In this document: positions 15,169 through 23,274 of the stretch, one piece after another
Numbering within the stretch: position 1 is the stretch's first letter
How the letters are laid out: every line of letters starts with the position of its first letter
Assembly: GCF_025311495.1 (NCBI RefSeq)
Contig: NZ_CP104398.1
Coordinates: 1,612,001-1,676,000, forward strand
From: Limosilactobacillus oris
Lineage (GTDB): Bacteria > Bacillota > Bacilli > Lactobacillales > Lactobacillaceae
DNA length: 64,000 nt
Direction of reading: 5' to 3'
The notes under the pieces: generated by a model
Databases searched by the model: none
Told to the model about the DNA's origin: nothing
The model's input: only the letters and a program-made list of their open reading frames with translations
Translations under genes and position numbers: made by a program

Positions 15169-16617
15169 TTAAACGTGCTTATCTTTTGCCGTCACGGTGC
15201 CGACATTCGCATCGGCCATCCGGCGAAGGTAGCGCCAGATTTGGGGTCGGTAGCGGCGGAGGGCTACTAGGAGGACTAGGTAAACCACGATGCAGCTGCC
15301 AATCAGGTACGGGTTTTGGGAGATGAACGCGGCGAAAACCAGGGCGTTCAGCGGCCGGGCCATCAGGTTGATGCTGGTAACGAGGACGATCCCCGCGGGA
15401 ATTACGGCGCCGTAGTGTCTGAGGGCTCCGGTATACATCGCAGCCGACCAGCTGGAACAGTACAAGCCGATGCTGAACCAGACGATTCCGTTAGCGATGA
15501 CCTTGAGAATATTACCGTTGGTGAGGGCGACAATCGATTCCACCATGAACGGCAGGGAGATAAGGTCGACGACTGGCAGAGTTCGGTTGCCAGGAAGGAT
15601 AAAGGCCAGGGCAACCATGATTGGAATCAGGATCATCCCCGAAATGATGGTTGCTGACTCACCATAACCTACCCCGTCGTCAACGGCCAAAAACCAGCGC
15701 TTGCGATCGTTGACTGAATCAGCGGAAGCAGAACTTCCAGCGTTTCGCTGCCGGTGCTGGTCAATGCTATCTGCCAATGGGGTGAAGGCTTTAGCAAAGA
15801 CGTTGGTGACCAGGGGGAAAATCGTCATTACGGCGGATAGTTGGACGGCGAACTGTAAAATTTGGGCCCAGGCCTGGTAGCTGCCCAGCCGGTTAAGGTT
15901 GCCGAGGATCCCGATAATCAGCCCGAGGATTGCCCCCAGCGCGGTTGGCTCACCTAAAATGCCCAACCGTTGCTGGAGACTCTGCGGGGTGAACTTCACC
16001 TTGTTAAAGCCGAGCAGGTTCCAGAGCGGGTCCAGAAGGATGGCTGGGACCGTCTGGACGATGTTGTGGGGCGCACAGACAGTCGCGTTATTGACTTTGT
16101 AGTAACGGGACCAGCTATCAGCCTGAATTTCTGCCAGCAGCAGGGAGTAGAGGAGCATGAAAAACGACAGGCCCAGGGCTAGCCAGTAGTTTTTGGTAAC
16201 GTAGTACGCAACCGTTCCCCAGATCATAAAGCCAAAATTGTTCCAGAGGTTAGAAGGCATAAACACCTTGGTGATGCCCACCGCGAAGAGGATAAACTCA
16301 GCAACCAAACCAAAAACGAAAAAGGTCAGCCCAACCGAGGAACCGAAGCTGGCGAGTGAGCCAGCCTGCCAGCCGATATCAACGACGGGTAGATGAATAC
16401 CGGAATTATCGACCATCTGCCGGATAATCTTGGTGACTACCGGGGTGAATTCGCCGATAATCCAGGAAAAGCCGGTGAGCCCGACCCCAGCGTAAAGGCC
16501 GGAACGGACGGCTGTTTTAACCGGCACCCGCAGGCAGAGGGCGATAATGAAGATCATAATTGGGACCACCACGGCGGCACCAAAGGCATTAAAAAAGTGA
16601 TTAATAAATTCGAGCAA
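15169..16617 (-). CDS. PTS galactitol-type IIC permease, orphan
   Basis: About 482 residues with roughly ten membrane segments, matching the GatC (EIIC-Gat) family: FNAFGAAVVVPIMIFIIALCL at the N-terminus (read in two parts) and WNNFGFMIWGTVAYYV further on. In this system IIC carries the sugar alcohol across the membrane while IIA and IIB supply phosphate. No IIA, IIB or dehydrogenase gene is adjacent, so it is an orphan permease. TTG 16617 has AAGGGAG at good spacing; an alternative GTG at 16626 lies too close to that site. Substrate is uncertain. Confidence 0.85.
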   Translation of the reverse strand: MLEFINHFFNAFGAAVVVPIMIFIIALCLRVPVKTAVRSGLYAGVGLTGFSWIIGEFTPVVTKIIRQMVDNSGIHLPVVDIGWQAGSLASFGSSVGLTFFVFGLVAEFILFAVGITKVFMPSNLWNNFGFMIWGTVAYYVTKNYWLALGLSFFMLLYSLLLAEIQADSWSRYYKVNNATVCAPHNIVQTVPAILLDPLWNLLGFNKVKFTPQSLQQRLGILGEPTALGAILGLIIGILGNLNRLGSYQAWAQILQFAVQLSAVMTIFPLVTNVFAKAFTPLADSIDQHRQRNAGSSASADSVNDRKRWFLAVDDGVGYGESATIISGMILIPIMVALAFILPGNRTLPVVDLISLPFMVESIVALTNGNILKVIANGIVWFSIGLYCSSWSAAMYTGALRHYGAVIPAGIVLVTSINLMARPLNALVFAAFISQNPYLIGSCIVVYLVLLVALRRYRPQIWRYLRRMADANVGTVTAKDKHV

Positions 16618-16666
16618 GAAAAGCACGCTCCCTTCTTTAGACTATCCCCATTATAACGTCATTAGC

Positions 16667-16708
16667 AAAAACACCGGTCAGAAAAGCTAAGAACTTTCCT
16701 GGCCGGTG
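16667..16708 (-). terminator. Terminator of the 32-residue small gene
   Basis: On the minus strand CACCGGCCAGGAAAG pairs with CTTTTCTGACCGGTG (13 of 15) and is followed by TTTTTGC. Confidence 0.7.
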
Positions 16709-16742
16709 CCGGTATAAAATGAATAATTGCTCTGTAAGTTAA

Positions 16743-16841
16743 TTAATTTTGTGGTTTACCCATAAACATCCCAGCAGCAGAGGCAATCAGAATCCCAAGG
16801 AAACTTACAACGGCAATTGCATTACTTAAAGCTGACATCAT
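16743..16841 (-). CDS. Small hydrophobic protein, 32 residues
   Basis: A 32-codon ORF with its own signals: an extended -10 promoter, AGAAAGGGTGTTTACC before the start, and a terminator downstream. The product (MMSALSNAIAVVSFLGILIA, then SAAGMFMGKPQN) is one transmembrane helix with a short basic tail. Having promoter, ribosome site and terminator of its own argues that it is expressed. It is not recognised; small holin-like or toxin-like roles are possible but cannot be shown from sequence. Confidence 0.55.
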   Translation of the reverse strand: MMSALSNAIAVVSFLGILIASAAGMFMGKPQN

Positions 16842-16885
16842 GGTAAACACCCTTTCTAGTTAATTAATCTTTTGTTTACACTCAT

Positions 16886-16895
16886 ATTATAACAA
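16886..16895 (-). promoter_or_regulatory. Extended -10 promoter of the 32-residue gene
   Basis: Minus-strand TTGTTATAAT (TGnTATAAT) with no good -35 box. A perfect 10-bp palindrome CTTCGCGAAG lies just upstream (about 16904-16913). Confidence 0.5.
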
Positions 16896-17044
16896 TGATA
16901 GCGCTTCGCGAAGATAATAATTAGCTAATTTTTTTCTGAGCAATTAGGGTGAAATGCTTATCATTTGCTTAGGGAAAGTTAAGGATTGTGCCAGCAGTAC
17001 TTTAGAATCGAAAGTAAATCTGCTTAGCTGCTTAATAAACAAAA

Positions 17045-17093
17045 GCAGGGCGTGGGAAAACGACTAGCCTGGCTAGTGCTGTCCCACGTCCTG
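17045..17093 (-). terminator. Terminator of the metQNI-M20 operon
   Basis: Minus-strand CAGGACGTGGGA pairs with TCCCACGCCCTG, with an inner CTAGCC/GGCTAG stem, followed by a T-rich tract. Confidence 0.75.
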
Positions 17094-17100
17094 ATAAAAT

Positions 17101-18240
17101 TTAGAAAAAGTCCCTGATAATCTGCTTGTAGGTCTTCACCGTCGCGAGGTAAGTAGGAATCGTCGTGTACTCGTCAGTCGCGTGCGCTACGTCCCAGGCG
17201 TCACTGCCGAGGACGATGACGGGCAGGTCTGGCCGTTGGCGACGGAAAACGCTGGCGTCCGTTGCCCCATTGATGATTCCGGTCGTGACCGGGTGGGGGA
17301 AGAAACGCTGAGCAGCCCGGAGCGCTGACTGGACAAAGTCACTATTGGGGTCCGTGCTGATGGGGTGATAGTCCCAGAAAATATTTAGCTTCAAGTGAAA
17401 GGGAGTTTGGTGGTTGATCTGGTCAATCACCCGGTTAAGCCGGGCCGCAACTTCCTGGTTATCACAGGCCGGGGTGGGGCGGATGTTCCCCTCCAACTTC
17501 GCGGTATCGGGGATGCTGTTGACCTGGTGCCCACCTTCAATCACGGTGACGCTGTGCTGGACCTTGCCGAGGTAGGGGTCAACGGGAGCGTCAGCGAACA
17601 GGCTGCTTTCGGCTTCGATGAACTTTACCAGTCCGGTGATGGCGTTGATTCCCTGGGCCGGCATCGAGCTGTGGGCCGTCTTGCCAGTGCTGGTAACCTC
17701 GTAGTTGAGGCTGCCGGAGTGGGCGAAGATAACGTTCCCGCCGGTGGGCTCGCCGACAACCAGGGCACTGAGCTCGTTCGCTGCGCCCTGGCTGGCTAAG
17801 CGGTTCGCTCCCGGGGTGCCGAGTTCTTCACCAGCAGTGGCAATCAGCTTGACGGTCCCGTTCGGCAGTTCGCCGGCCTCTTGGAGTTCAATCAGTGCTA
17901 ACACTTCGGCGGCCAGGCCACTCTTCATGTCCGCCGCGCCCCGACCGTAAAGCCGCTCGCCGACAATTTCCCCACCGAAGGGGTCGTGCTGCCAGCTCTT
18001 GGGGCTGTTGACGGCAACGGTATCCATGTGGCCGGTCAGGCCGAGGACCCGGTCATCACTGCCCCGGCCGATTTGGGCCGTCAGGTTTGCCCGGCGGTCG
18101 CCAAATTCGTCAATTTGAGCGGCAATTCCGTGTTCTGCCAGTAGCTGTTTCAGGTAGGTTGCTACCTCAATTTCGTTGCCATTGGCGGAATGAATCCGAA
18201 TCAAATCTTGCAGAACCTGCACCTGTTCGCTTGCTTTCAT
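17101..18240 (-). CDS. M20-family ArgE/DapE-type amidohydrolase
   Basis: A 379-residue two-zinc M20 peptidase/deacylase. Metal and catalytic motifs are visible: GHMDTV (about 74), GRGAADMKSG (about 103), the catalytic Glu pair in TAGEELG (about 138) and a dimerisation domain starting with the HSGSLNYEV strand. It is the last gene of the metQNI operon, 21 bases after metI, with AAAGGAAA before ATG 18240. Co-transcription with a methionine-type ABC importer under a T-box suggests that it releases an amino acid, probably methionine, from an imported N-acyl or dipeptide form. The exact substrate is inference. Confidence 0.9.
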   Translation of the reverse strand: MKASEQVQVLQDLIRIHSANGNEIEVATYLKQLLAEHGIAAQIDEFGDRRANLTAQIGRGSDDRVLGLTGHMDTVAVNSPKSWQHDPFGGEIVGERLYGRGAADMKSGLAAEVLALIELQEAGELPNGTVKLIATAGEELGTPGANRLASQGAANELSALVVGEPTGGNVIFAHSGSLNYEVTSTGKTAHSSMPAQGINAITGLVKFIEAESSLFADAPVDPYLGKVQHSVTVIEGGHQVNSIPDTAKLEGNIRPTPACDNQEVAARLNRVIDQINHQTPFHLKLNIFWDYHPISTDPNSDFVQSALRAAQRFFPHPVTTGIINGATDASVFRRQRPDLPVIVLGSDAWDVAHATDEYTTIPTYLATVKTYKQIIRDFF

Positions 18241-18261
18241 TTTCCTTTCCCCCTCACAATT

Positions 18262-18951
18262 TTAGCGGTCCTGGTGGTTGAGCTTCTTGGCTAGCAGGTC
18301 GCCAATGACTTGGATAATCAGAACGAACAAGAGGACCAGCAGGGTCGCAACCAGGGTAACGTCGTTGTTGAACCGGTCGTAACCGTAGGAGATGGCGGTG
18401 TTACCTAAGCCGCCGGCACCGATTGCTCCGGCCATGGCGGTTAGGCTGACCAGACTAATCAGGGAAACGGTGGAGACCCGGACTAGCTCAGAACGTGATT
18501 CGCGGAGGTAGACGTCAAAGATAATGTCCTTATTTGTCGACCCAATCGCTTGGGCCGCTTCAATCTTCCCCTGGTCAACGCTCTTGAGCGCCACCTGGAC
18601 CTGCCGGGCGTAAAAGGCGAAAAAGCCGATCGACAGGGGAACCAGGGCGGCCGTGGTCCCAATCTGGGTCCCCACGATTGCCTGGGTCACTGGGGCAATA
18701 AAGGCCAGTAAGATGATGAACGGAATGGCCCGGAAAACTGAAACCACTTTGTCACAGATGTTAAAGAGTAGGCGATTTTCCAGAATGCCCCCGGGTTCGG
18801 TGACGACCAGGGCCACCCCAAAGGCAAGCCCGATCAGGCCGCCGATAATTGCTGGCCAGACGGTCATGTAAATGGTTTGGCCGATGGAGGTTCCCCAGCC
18901 GTTATCGCCTCCCCAGCCGAGCTGTACGACGTTTGGTAAAAAACTACTCAT
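18262..18951 (-). CDS. metI: Methionine ABC transporter permease MetI
   Basis: A 229-residue permease with five to six membrane segments and the coupling region typical of the MetI family ([21 protein letters not shown], quoted to that point only). ATG 18951 is preferred over an in-frame start at 18972 because AGGAGGATTTGGC precedes it. It overlaps the metN stop by eight bases. It forms the membrane channel for D/L-methionine uptake with MetN and MetQ. Confidence 0.93.
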   Translation of the reverse strand: MSSFLPNVVQLGWGGDNGWGTSIGQTIYMTVWPAIIGGLIGLAFGVALVVTEPGGILENRLLFNICDKVVSVFRAIPFIILLAFIAPVTQAIVGTQIGTTAALVPLSIGFFAFYARQVQVALKSVDQGKIEAAQAIGSTNKDIIFDVYLRESRSELVRVSTVSLISLVSLTAMAGAIGAGGLGNTAISYGYDRFNNDVTLVATLLVLLFVLIIQVIGDLLAKKLNHQDR

Positions 18952-20008
18952 GCCAAATCCTCCTATCATCAATCTTCGTTACGGTAACCTTACTGTCTTG
19001 CAGGAACTTAACCGCGACTTGGCGCTGCTGCTCATCGCCCTTAACGACGACAAACAGGGTACCGACCGGCTCACCACCAAGGATTTCGATGTTCCCGTAA
19101 AGCATACTTGCTTCCACGCCGAGCTGCTTGTAGAGCTCGATAATGATTGACTTGGTGACGTTGTTGCCGTTGTAGACCAGCTGGAAGAGGTCCTCGTCAG
19201 GGCCGAGCTGGTCGAGGTTGAAGGCCTTGAGGGTGTCGATGGCGGCCAAGGACCCGCCGACGAACTGCCGGGTCAATTCCCGTTGCGGCTGCAAGAAGAC
19301 CTTTTGCAGGGGACCCCGTTCGATGATTTGCCCGTGTTCCATGACTGAGATCTTGTTTGCAACCCGCTTGACGGCGTCCATCTCGTGGGTGATCAGGACC
19401 ACCGTTAAGTCTAGTTCGGTGTTGAGCTTCTTGAGCAGGTCCAAAATCTGGTTAGTATTTTGCGGGTCGAGGGCTGACGTCGCTTCGTCCGAAATTAAGA
19501 TGGCCGGATCGTTGGCCAGTGCCCGGGCGATGGAAACCCGCTGCTGTTCGCCACCGGACAGCTGGACAGGGTAGAATTCTGCCTTGTCTTTTAGGCCGAC
19601 CAGTTCGAGTAGCTCGTAAGCCTTCTTTTCCTGGGCATCGTCGTCCAGGTCGCTGTGTTTGAGCGCGAAGAGGACGTTTTCAATCACTGAGGTTTCGTTC
19701 AAGAGGTTGAAGTGCTGGAAAATCATCCCGATGGACCGCCGTTTTTTCTGCAGTTCCTTGTTGGACAACTGTTGCTGGTGGTCCTTGAAAAAGACGTCGC
19801 CGTCGATGGTCACGGTGCCATCAGTCGGCTTTTGCAAGAGGTTGATAGTCCGCACGAGGGTCGATTTCCCGGCCCCGGAGTAGCCGACGATACCGTAAAT
19901 ATCGCCCTTTTCGATTGATAACGACACATCTTTGACCGCGTGGACAACTTCTTTGCCCTGCTTGAAGGTGACGTCAATGTCTTGTAAGTCAATAATTGGG
20001 TTCGCCAT
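18944..20008 (-). CDS. metN: Methionine ABC transporter ATP-binding protein MetN
   Basis: A 354-residue ATPase with Walker [10 protein letters not shown] (about 41), signature [15 protein letters not shown] (about 145), Walker [14 protein letters not shown] (about 165) and a C-terminal NIL regulatory domain (about residues 275-350) that in homologues binds methionine and inhibits transport. GTAGGAGGCAGCGT precedes ATG 20008. It lies ten bases after metQ and overlaps metI. Confidence 0.95.
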   Translation of the reverse strand: MANPIIDLQDIDVTFKQGKEVVHAVKDVSLSIEKGDIYGIVGYSGAGKSTLVRTINLLQKPTDGTVTIDGDVFFKDHQQQLSNKELQKKRRSIGMIFQHFNLLNETSVIENVLFALKHSDLDDDAQEKKAYELLELVGLKDKAEFYPVQLSGGEQQRVSIARALANDPAILISDEATSALDPQNTNQILDLLKKLNTELDLTVVLITHEMDAVKRVANKISVMEHGQIIERGPLQKVFLQPQRELTRQFVGGSLAAIDTLKAFNLDQLGPDEDLFQLVYNGNNVTKSIIIELYKQLGVEASMLYGNIEILGGEPVGTLFVVVKGDEQQRQVAVKFLQDSKVTVTKIDDRRIWHE

Positions 20009-20018
20009 ACGCTGCCTC

Positions 20019-20870
20019 CTACTTGTTAAAGTTGAGATCCCAGGCTGGAATTTCGGATGAGCCGTAGTACTTCTTGATCAGCTGCTTCGTCTTTTCAGTC
20101 TGGTAAGCCTTCACAACGTCCTTGTAAGCCTTGTTGTTCTTGTTCTTCTTCTGAACCGCGATAATGTTGACCCACTGCTTGGAATCCTGGTTGATTGGTT
20201 CCACGAAGATCGCCTTCTTGTAGTTCAGGCCGGCTGCCTGAGCGTAGTTGGTGTTCACCACAGCGGCGTCGACATCGTCCAGGGAGCGGGCAGTTTGGTC
20301 GGCAGCCAGTTCCTTGATCTTGATGTTCTTCTTGTTATCAGTGATGGAGGAGGCGGTTGCCAGCTTAGTTCCCTTCTTTAAGTTGAAGAGGCCAGCGTTC
20401 TTCAGTGCGAAGAGGGCCCGGGATTCGTTGGAAGCATCGTTTGGTACTGCCACGGTTGCGCCGTCTGGCAGGTCCTTAATGTTCTTGTACTTGTTGGAGT
20501 AGACCCGGATTGGGGTGATGAACGTGTCACCGAGAGCGACGATGTCGGTGTGGTGAGCCTTGTTCCAGGTTTGCAGGAACAATTTATGCTGGAAAGCGTT
20601 CAGGTCAACATCGCCATTTTCCAGAGCCTTGTTTGGCTGGTTGTAATCGGTGAAGCGCCGGAACTTAACCGTTACCCCATACTTGTCCTTGGCGGTTTCG
20701 GCAACCGAATTCCAGATGTGATCATCGGCCTTGGAGCTAGCCATGATTCCGACCGTCACGGTCTTAGCGGCCTGTTGCTGTGGCCGGACAAAACTAAAGT
20801 AACCCGCGATCAGAACGACCACGACGACCACTGCCCAAATAATTGCATTGCGTTTCTTTCTTCTCTTCAT
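20019..20870 (-). CDS. metQ: Methionine-binding protein MetQ (NlpA family), without lipobox Cys
   Basis: A 283-residue NlpA-family solute-binding protein, first gene of the operon. The mature part has the family blocks ([49 protein letters not shown]). The N-terminus is [20 protein letters not shown] followed by [13 protein letters not shown], with no cysteine for lipidation. The protein is thus probably held by an uncleaved transmembrane anchor rather than a lipid. ATG 20870 follows AAAGGGAG at eight bases. Expression is controlled by the T-box leader upstream. Confidence 0.93.
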   Translation of the reverse strand: MKRRKKRNAIIWAVVVVVVLIAGYFSFVRPQQQAAKTVTVGIMASSKADDHIWNSVAETAKDKYGVTVKFRRFTDYNQPNKALENGDVDLNAFQHKLFLQTWNKAHHTDIVALGDTFITPIRVYSNKYKNIKDLPDGATVAVPNDASNESRALFALKNAGLFNLKKGTKLATASSITDNKKNIKIKELAADQTARSLDDVDAAVVNTNYAQAAGLNYKKAIFVEPINQDSKQWVNIIAVQKKNKNNKAYKDVVKAYQTEKTKQLIKKYYGSSEIPAWDLNFNK

Positions 20871-20930
20871 AATCAAAACTCCCTTTCGTTTTTCAAAAAA
20901 TATAATGTTAATTAACCAACCGTTGCCACA

Positions 20931-21200
20931 AAAAAAGCACCCGTCCTCTAGTAAAAGGACGAATGCTTCGCGGTACCACCTTTGTTTGTTAGGCCGTCAC
21001 CAGCCTAACCTTAGTGGGTGACTCTAAGTTAATTCTTAGAATTACCCAGCACTTGTAACGTGTGCTAACCCGTTACCGGCTAACAATCACCGGTACCATT
21101 CCAGGCCCATCTTCAACGCTTAGACTCATTGCTTTCCACCAACCAGCAACTCTCTGAACAGCTTGGGCGTTTACTCTGCCTTTCGATATGTTTTAACGTT
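20931..21200 (-). ncRNA. T-box leader controlling metQNI-M20
   Basis: On the minus strand the leader contains AGAGAG near its 5' end, the invariant T-box GGTGGTACCGCG (about 20969-20980) and a terminator with AAGCATTCGTCC / GGACGGGTGCTT arms followed by T7. Uncharged tRNA pairing to the T-box would block the terminator. An ATG at 21097-21099 (in CTGGAATGGTACC) is a plausible Met specifier codon, which agrees with the genes downstream. The specifier choice is by eye and needs a structural model. Confidence 0.88.
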
Positions 21201-21220
21201 TGATTAATTTATTGTCACCA

Positions 21221-21248
21221 ATTATAATGTTATTCTCATTTTTGTCAA
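21221..21248 (-). promoter_or_regulatory. Promoter of the met T-box operon
   Basis: Perfect consensus boxes on the minus strand: TTGACA (21243-21248), a 16-base spacer and TATAAT (21221-21226). Confidence 0.82.
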
Positions 21249-21341
21249 CGGCTTTTTTAATCTTTTTTCAAAAAAAGGTGGGGTTAATCATTTTACCAGT
21301 GCGGTATAATAGGCACAAATACTAAAGCGGGTTGGGGTAAT

Positions 21342-22328
21342 ATGAAAAAACAAGCAGTAAAGTTAGAAGACGTGGCCGCGGTCGCTGGGGTTTCCAAAAC
21401 CACGGTTTCCCGGGTGCTTAATCACCGGGGCTACCTGAGCCAGGGGACAATCGATAGGGTCCACCAGGCGATGCAGGAGCTCCACTACCGGCCTAACGTC
21501 ATCGCCCGGCAGCTCTTCCAGCAGAAGACTAACCTGGTCGGGCTAGTCTTTCCGACGGTCGATAACCCCTTCTTTGCCCAGCTGGAGGCTCAGCTGGACC
21601 AGGAACTCTACCGGCAGGGCTACCGGGTCCTGATGGGCAACAGTCAAAATAATCCTGAGCGGGAAGAGGCCTACTTGCGCCAGCTGCTCAATGGACAGGT
21701 CGATGGTCTGATCGTTGGGGCCCACAACGAAGGCATTAAGCAGTACCGGGATACCCAGTTGCCGATTGTTTCGATTGAACGCTGGGTGAGCAAGGATATT
21801 CCGGTGGTGGCGGCGGATAACTATGCCGGTGGCAGGATGGCTACGCAACGGCTGCTAGATGATGGCTGCCAGCATATTATCCATACTAATTATCCCCACG
21901 GCTTGCCGTCACCAAACCTGGAGCGCCGGCGGGCTTATGAAGAATTAATGCAGGCCCGGCACCGCCCGGCGATTACTTATGAGGTCAACTTTGACAGTAC
22001 CGATGAGGAGAAACAGGCGATTTTTAACCGGCTCTTTACCGAGCATCCGGAAGTTGACGGCGTGTTTGCCGATAACGATACTAACGCGAGCCTGATTATC
22101 CAGGTTGCACGGAAACGGGGCCGTCATATTCCCCATGATTTAAAGGTAGTCGGCTTCGATGGGGCCAACATGACCCGGACCCTGCTGCCAGAGTTAACCA
22201 CAATTCAGCAGCCAATCGACGAGATGGCGAAGCGGGCGGTAGAACTTTTACAGAAACGAATTGCCGGTGAACAGGCCACTGGTTCTGTGCAGCTCCCAGT
22301 TAAGCTAATTGACGGGGGAACAGCTTGA
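21342..22328 (+). CDS. LacI-family transcriptional regulator
   Basis: A 328-residue regulator with an N-terminal LacI helix-turn-helix (KLEDVAAVAGVSKTTVSRVL, residues 6-25) and a periplasmic-binding-protein-like sugar domain (NPFFAQLEAQL; DGLIVGAHNEG; DGVFADND; VVGFDGANMTR). It is closest in feel to ScrR/RbsR-type repressors, but no sugar operon adjoins it, so the effector is unknown. A TATAAT box at 21305-21310 and GGGTTGGGGTAAT precede ATG 21342. Two AACCGGTT palindromes in the promoter 350 bp downstream of its end are plausible targets. Confidence 0.9.
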   Translation: MKKQAVKLEDVAAVAGVSKTTVSRVLNHRGYLSQGTIDRVHQAMQELHYRPNVIARQLFQQKTNLVGLVFPTVDNPFFAQLEAQLDQELYRQGYRVLMGNSQNNPEREEAYLRQLLNGQVDGLIVGAHNEGIKQYRDTQLPIVSIERWVSKDIPVVAADNYAGGRMATQRLLDDGCQHIIHTNYPHGLPSPNLERRRAYEELMQARHRPAITYEVNFDSTDEEKQAIFNRLFTEHPEVDGVFADNDTNASLIIQVARKRGRHIPHDLKVVGFDGANMTRTLLPELTTIQQPIDEMAKRAVELLQKRIAGEQATGSVQLPVKLIDGGTA

Positions 22329-22384
22329 TAAATAGTGGGGCAAGACAAGAGAGTGGAACAGGATAGTTCGTCATCCCCCCTCCG

Positions 22385-22462
22385 TCGCCGCGCAGCAAGC
22401 CTATTTTGGGTTGGGCAAATGCTGATTGATCAGCGTTTGAACTAACTGCGCTGTTGCATTTT
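22385..22462. repeat. Dispersed intergenic repeat, copy 3
   Basis: Contains GCGCAGCAAGCCTATTTTGG, CAAATGCTGATTGATCAGCG and CTGCGCTGTTGCATT. It matches the segments at 10413-10490 and 14205-14330. No coding potential is seen. Confidence 0.65.
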
Positions 22463-22490
22463 TATCTTTATAATAGTTAAGAACTAGCAA

Positions 22491-22537
22491 GAGGCTGGTG
22501 AGAAAACCATCGTTTTCTCACCAGCCTCGTTTTTTTG
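22491..22537 (+). terminator. Terminator after the LacI gene
   Basis: Perfect 17-base arms GAGGCTGGTGAGAAAAC / GTTTTCTCACCAGCCTC followed by a run of T. It belongs to a family of similar hairpins in this window. Confidence 0.85.
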
Positions 22538-22626
22538 CTGCCAAGATCTCCGGGCGGTCGATAAAATTTTTTTATTGAAAAAGCAGCCCCTTCCTAATCA
22601 CACGTGGAATCTGCATTCCATAGATG

Positions 22627-22706
22627 GTAACCGGTTAATATATAAAAATGATAAACGTTTTCGCTAGTGTTAACCGGTTGACATATTAAAATGTAAGCCC
22701 TATCAT
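22627..22706 (+). promoter_or_regulatory. Promoter with two LacI-type operator palindromes
   Basis: TTGACA (22678-22683), a 17-base spacer and TATCAT (22701-22706) drive the VOC gene. Two copies of AACCGGTT, in TAACCGGTTA (22628-22637) and GTTAACCGGTTGAC (22669-22682), lie with centres 43 bp apart. The second overlaps the -35 box. An AAACGTTT core at 22653-22660 between them is a weak cre-like match. Such spacing suits a looping or tandem LacI-family repressor. Confidence 0.6.
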
Positions 22707-22752
22707 AATAACTGTTGAAAGAAATAAACACATTTCAAGGAGGCGTCGTGCA

Positions 22753-23163
22753 ATGGCATTCAATAAGAGCCTTGCCGGGTATTTTGATGATTTAGCACAC
22801 GTGGGGATTCCGACCGATGACCTGCCAAAGACAATTGCCTTTTGGGAAAAACTGGGTTTTAAGAAGCAGGGGCAGTTTGACACCGATGACCAGGGCCACC
22901 AGGTAGTCTTTATGAAGTATGGTCATTTAATGTTAGAAATCTGGGATAGCGATGGCGCCGTTCACCAAACCGGGGCGATTAACCATATTTCCCTGAACGT
23001 CGAGGATGCGGATGGCGCGTTCAAGGCGGCTAAGGAAGAGGGCTTCAACGTCAAGGAAGATGAAGTGCAACACCTCGATTTCTGGAAGCACGGCATCAAG
23101 TTCTTTAACATCGTTGGGCCAAACGACGAAACGGTTGAATTTTGTGAAGTAGTCAAGGGCTAG
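22753..23163 (+). CDS. VOC-family (glyoxalase/dioxygenase fold) protein
   Basis: A 136-residue protein with paired beta-alpha-beta-beta-beta modules of the vicinal-oxygen-chelate fold. Metal-type residues are visible: His in LAHVGIP (about 16), Glu in HLMLEIWD (about 62), His in INHISLNVED (about 78) and Glu in ETVEFCEV (about 131). It resembles lactoylglutathione lyase-type proteins, but the substrate is unknown. It starts at ATG 22753 after AAGGAGGCGTCGTGCA. Its promoter carries two operator palindromes. It precedes a polyol-type dehydrogenase on the same strand. Confidence 0.85.
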   Translation: MAFNKSLAGYFDDLAHVGIPTDDLPKTIAFWEKLGFKKQGQFDTDDQGHQVVFMKYGHLMLEIWDSDGAVHQTGAINHISLNVEDADGAFKAAKEEGFNVKEDEVQHLDFWKHGIKFFNIVGPNDETVEFCEVVKG

Positions 23164-23274
23164 TCAGAATTTGGGCCGGCCGTTTAAACTGTGCTGGCGC
23201 ACCATTTGTTAACAGCAGTGAGGAAGCTGAGCTAATACCCAGCCTCGTAGGAATGATTTGAGGAGGTATATCTC

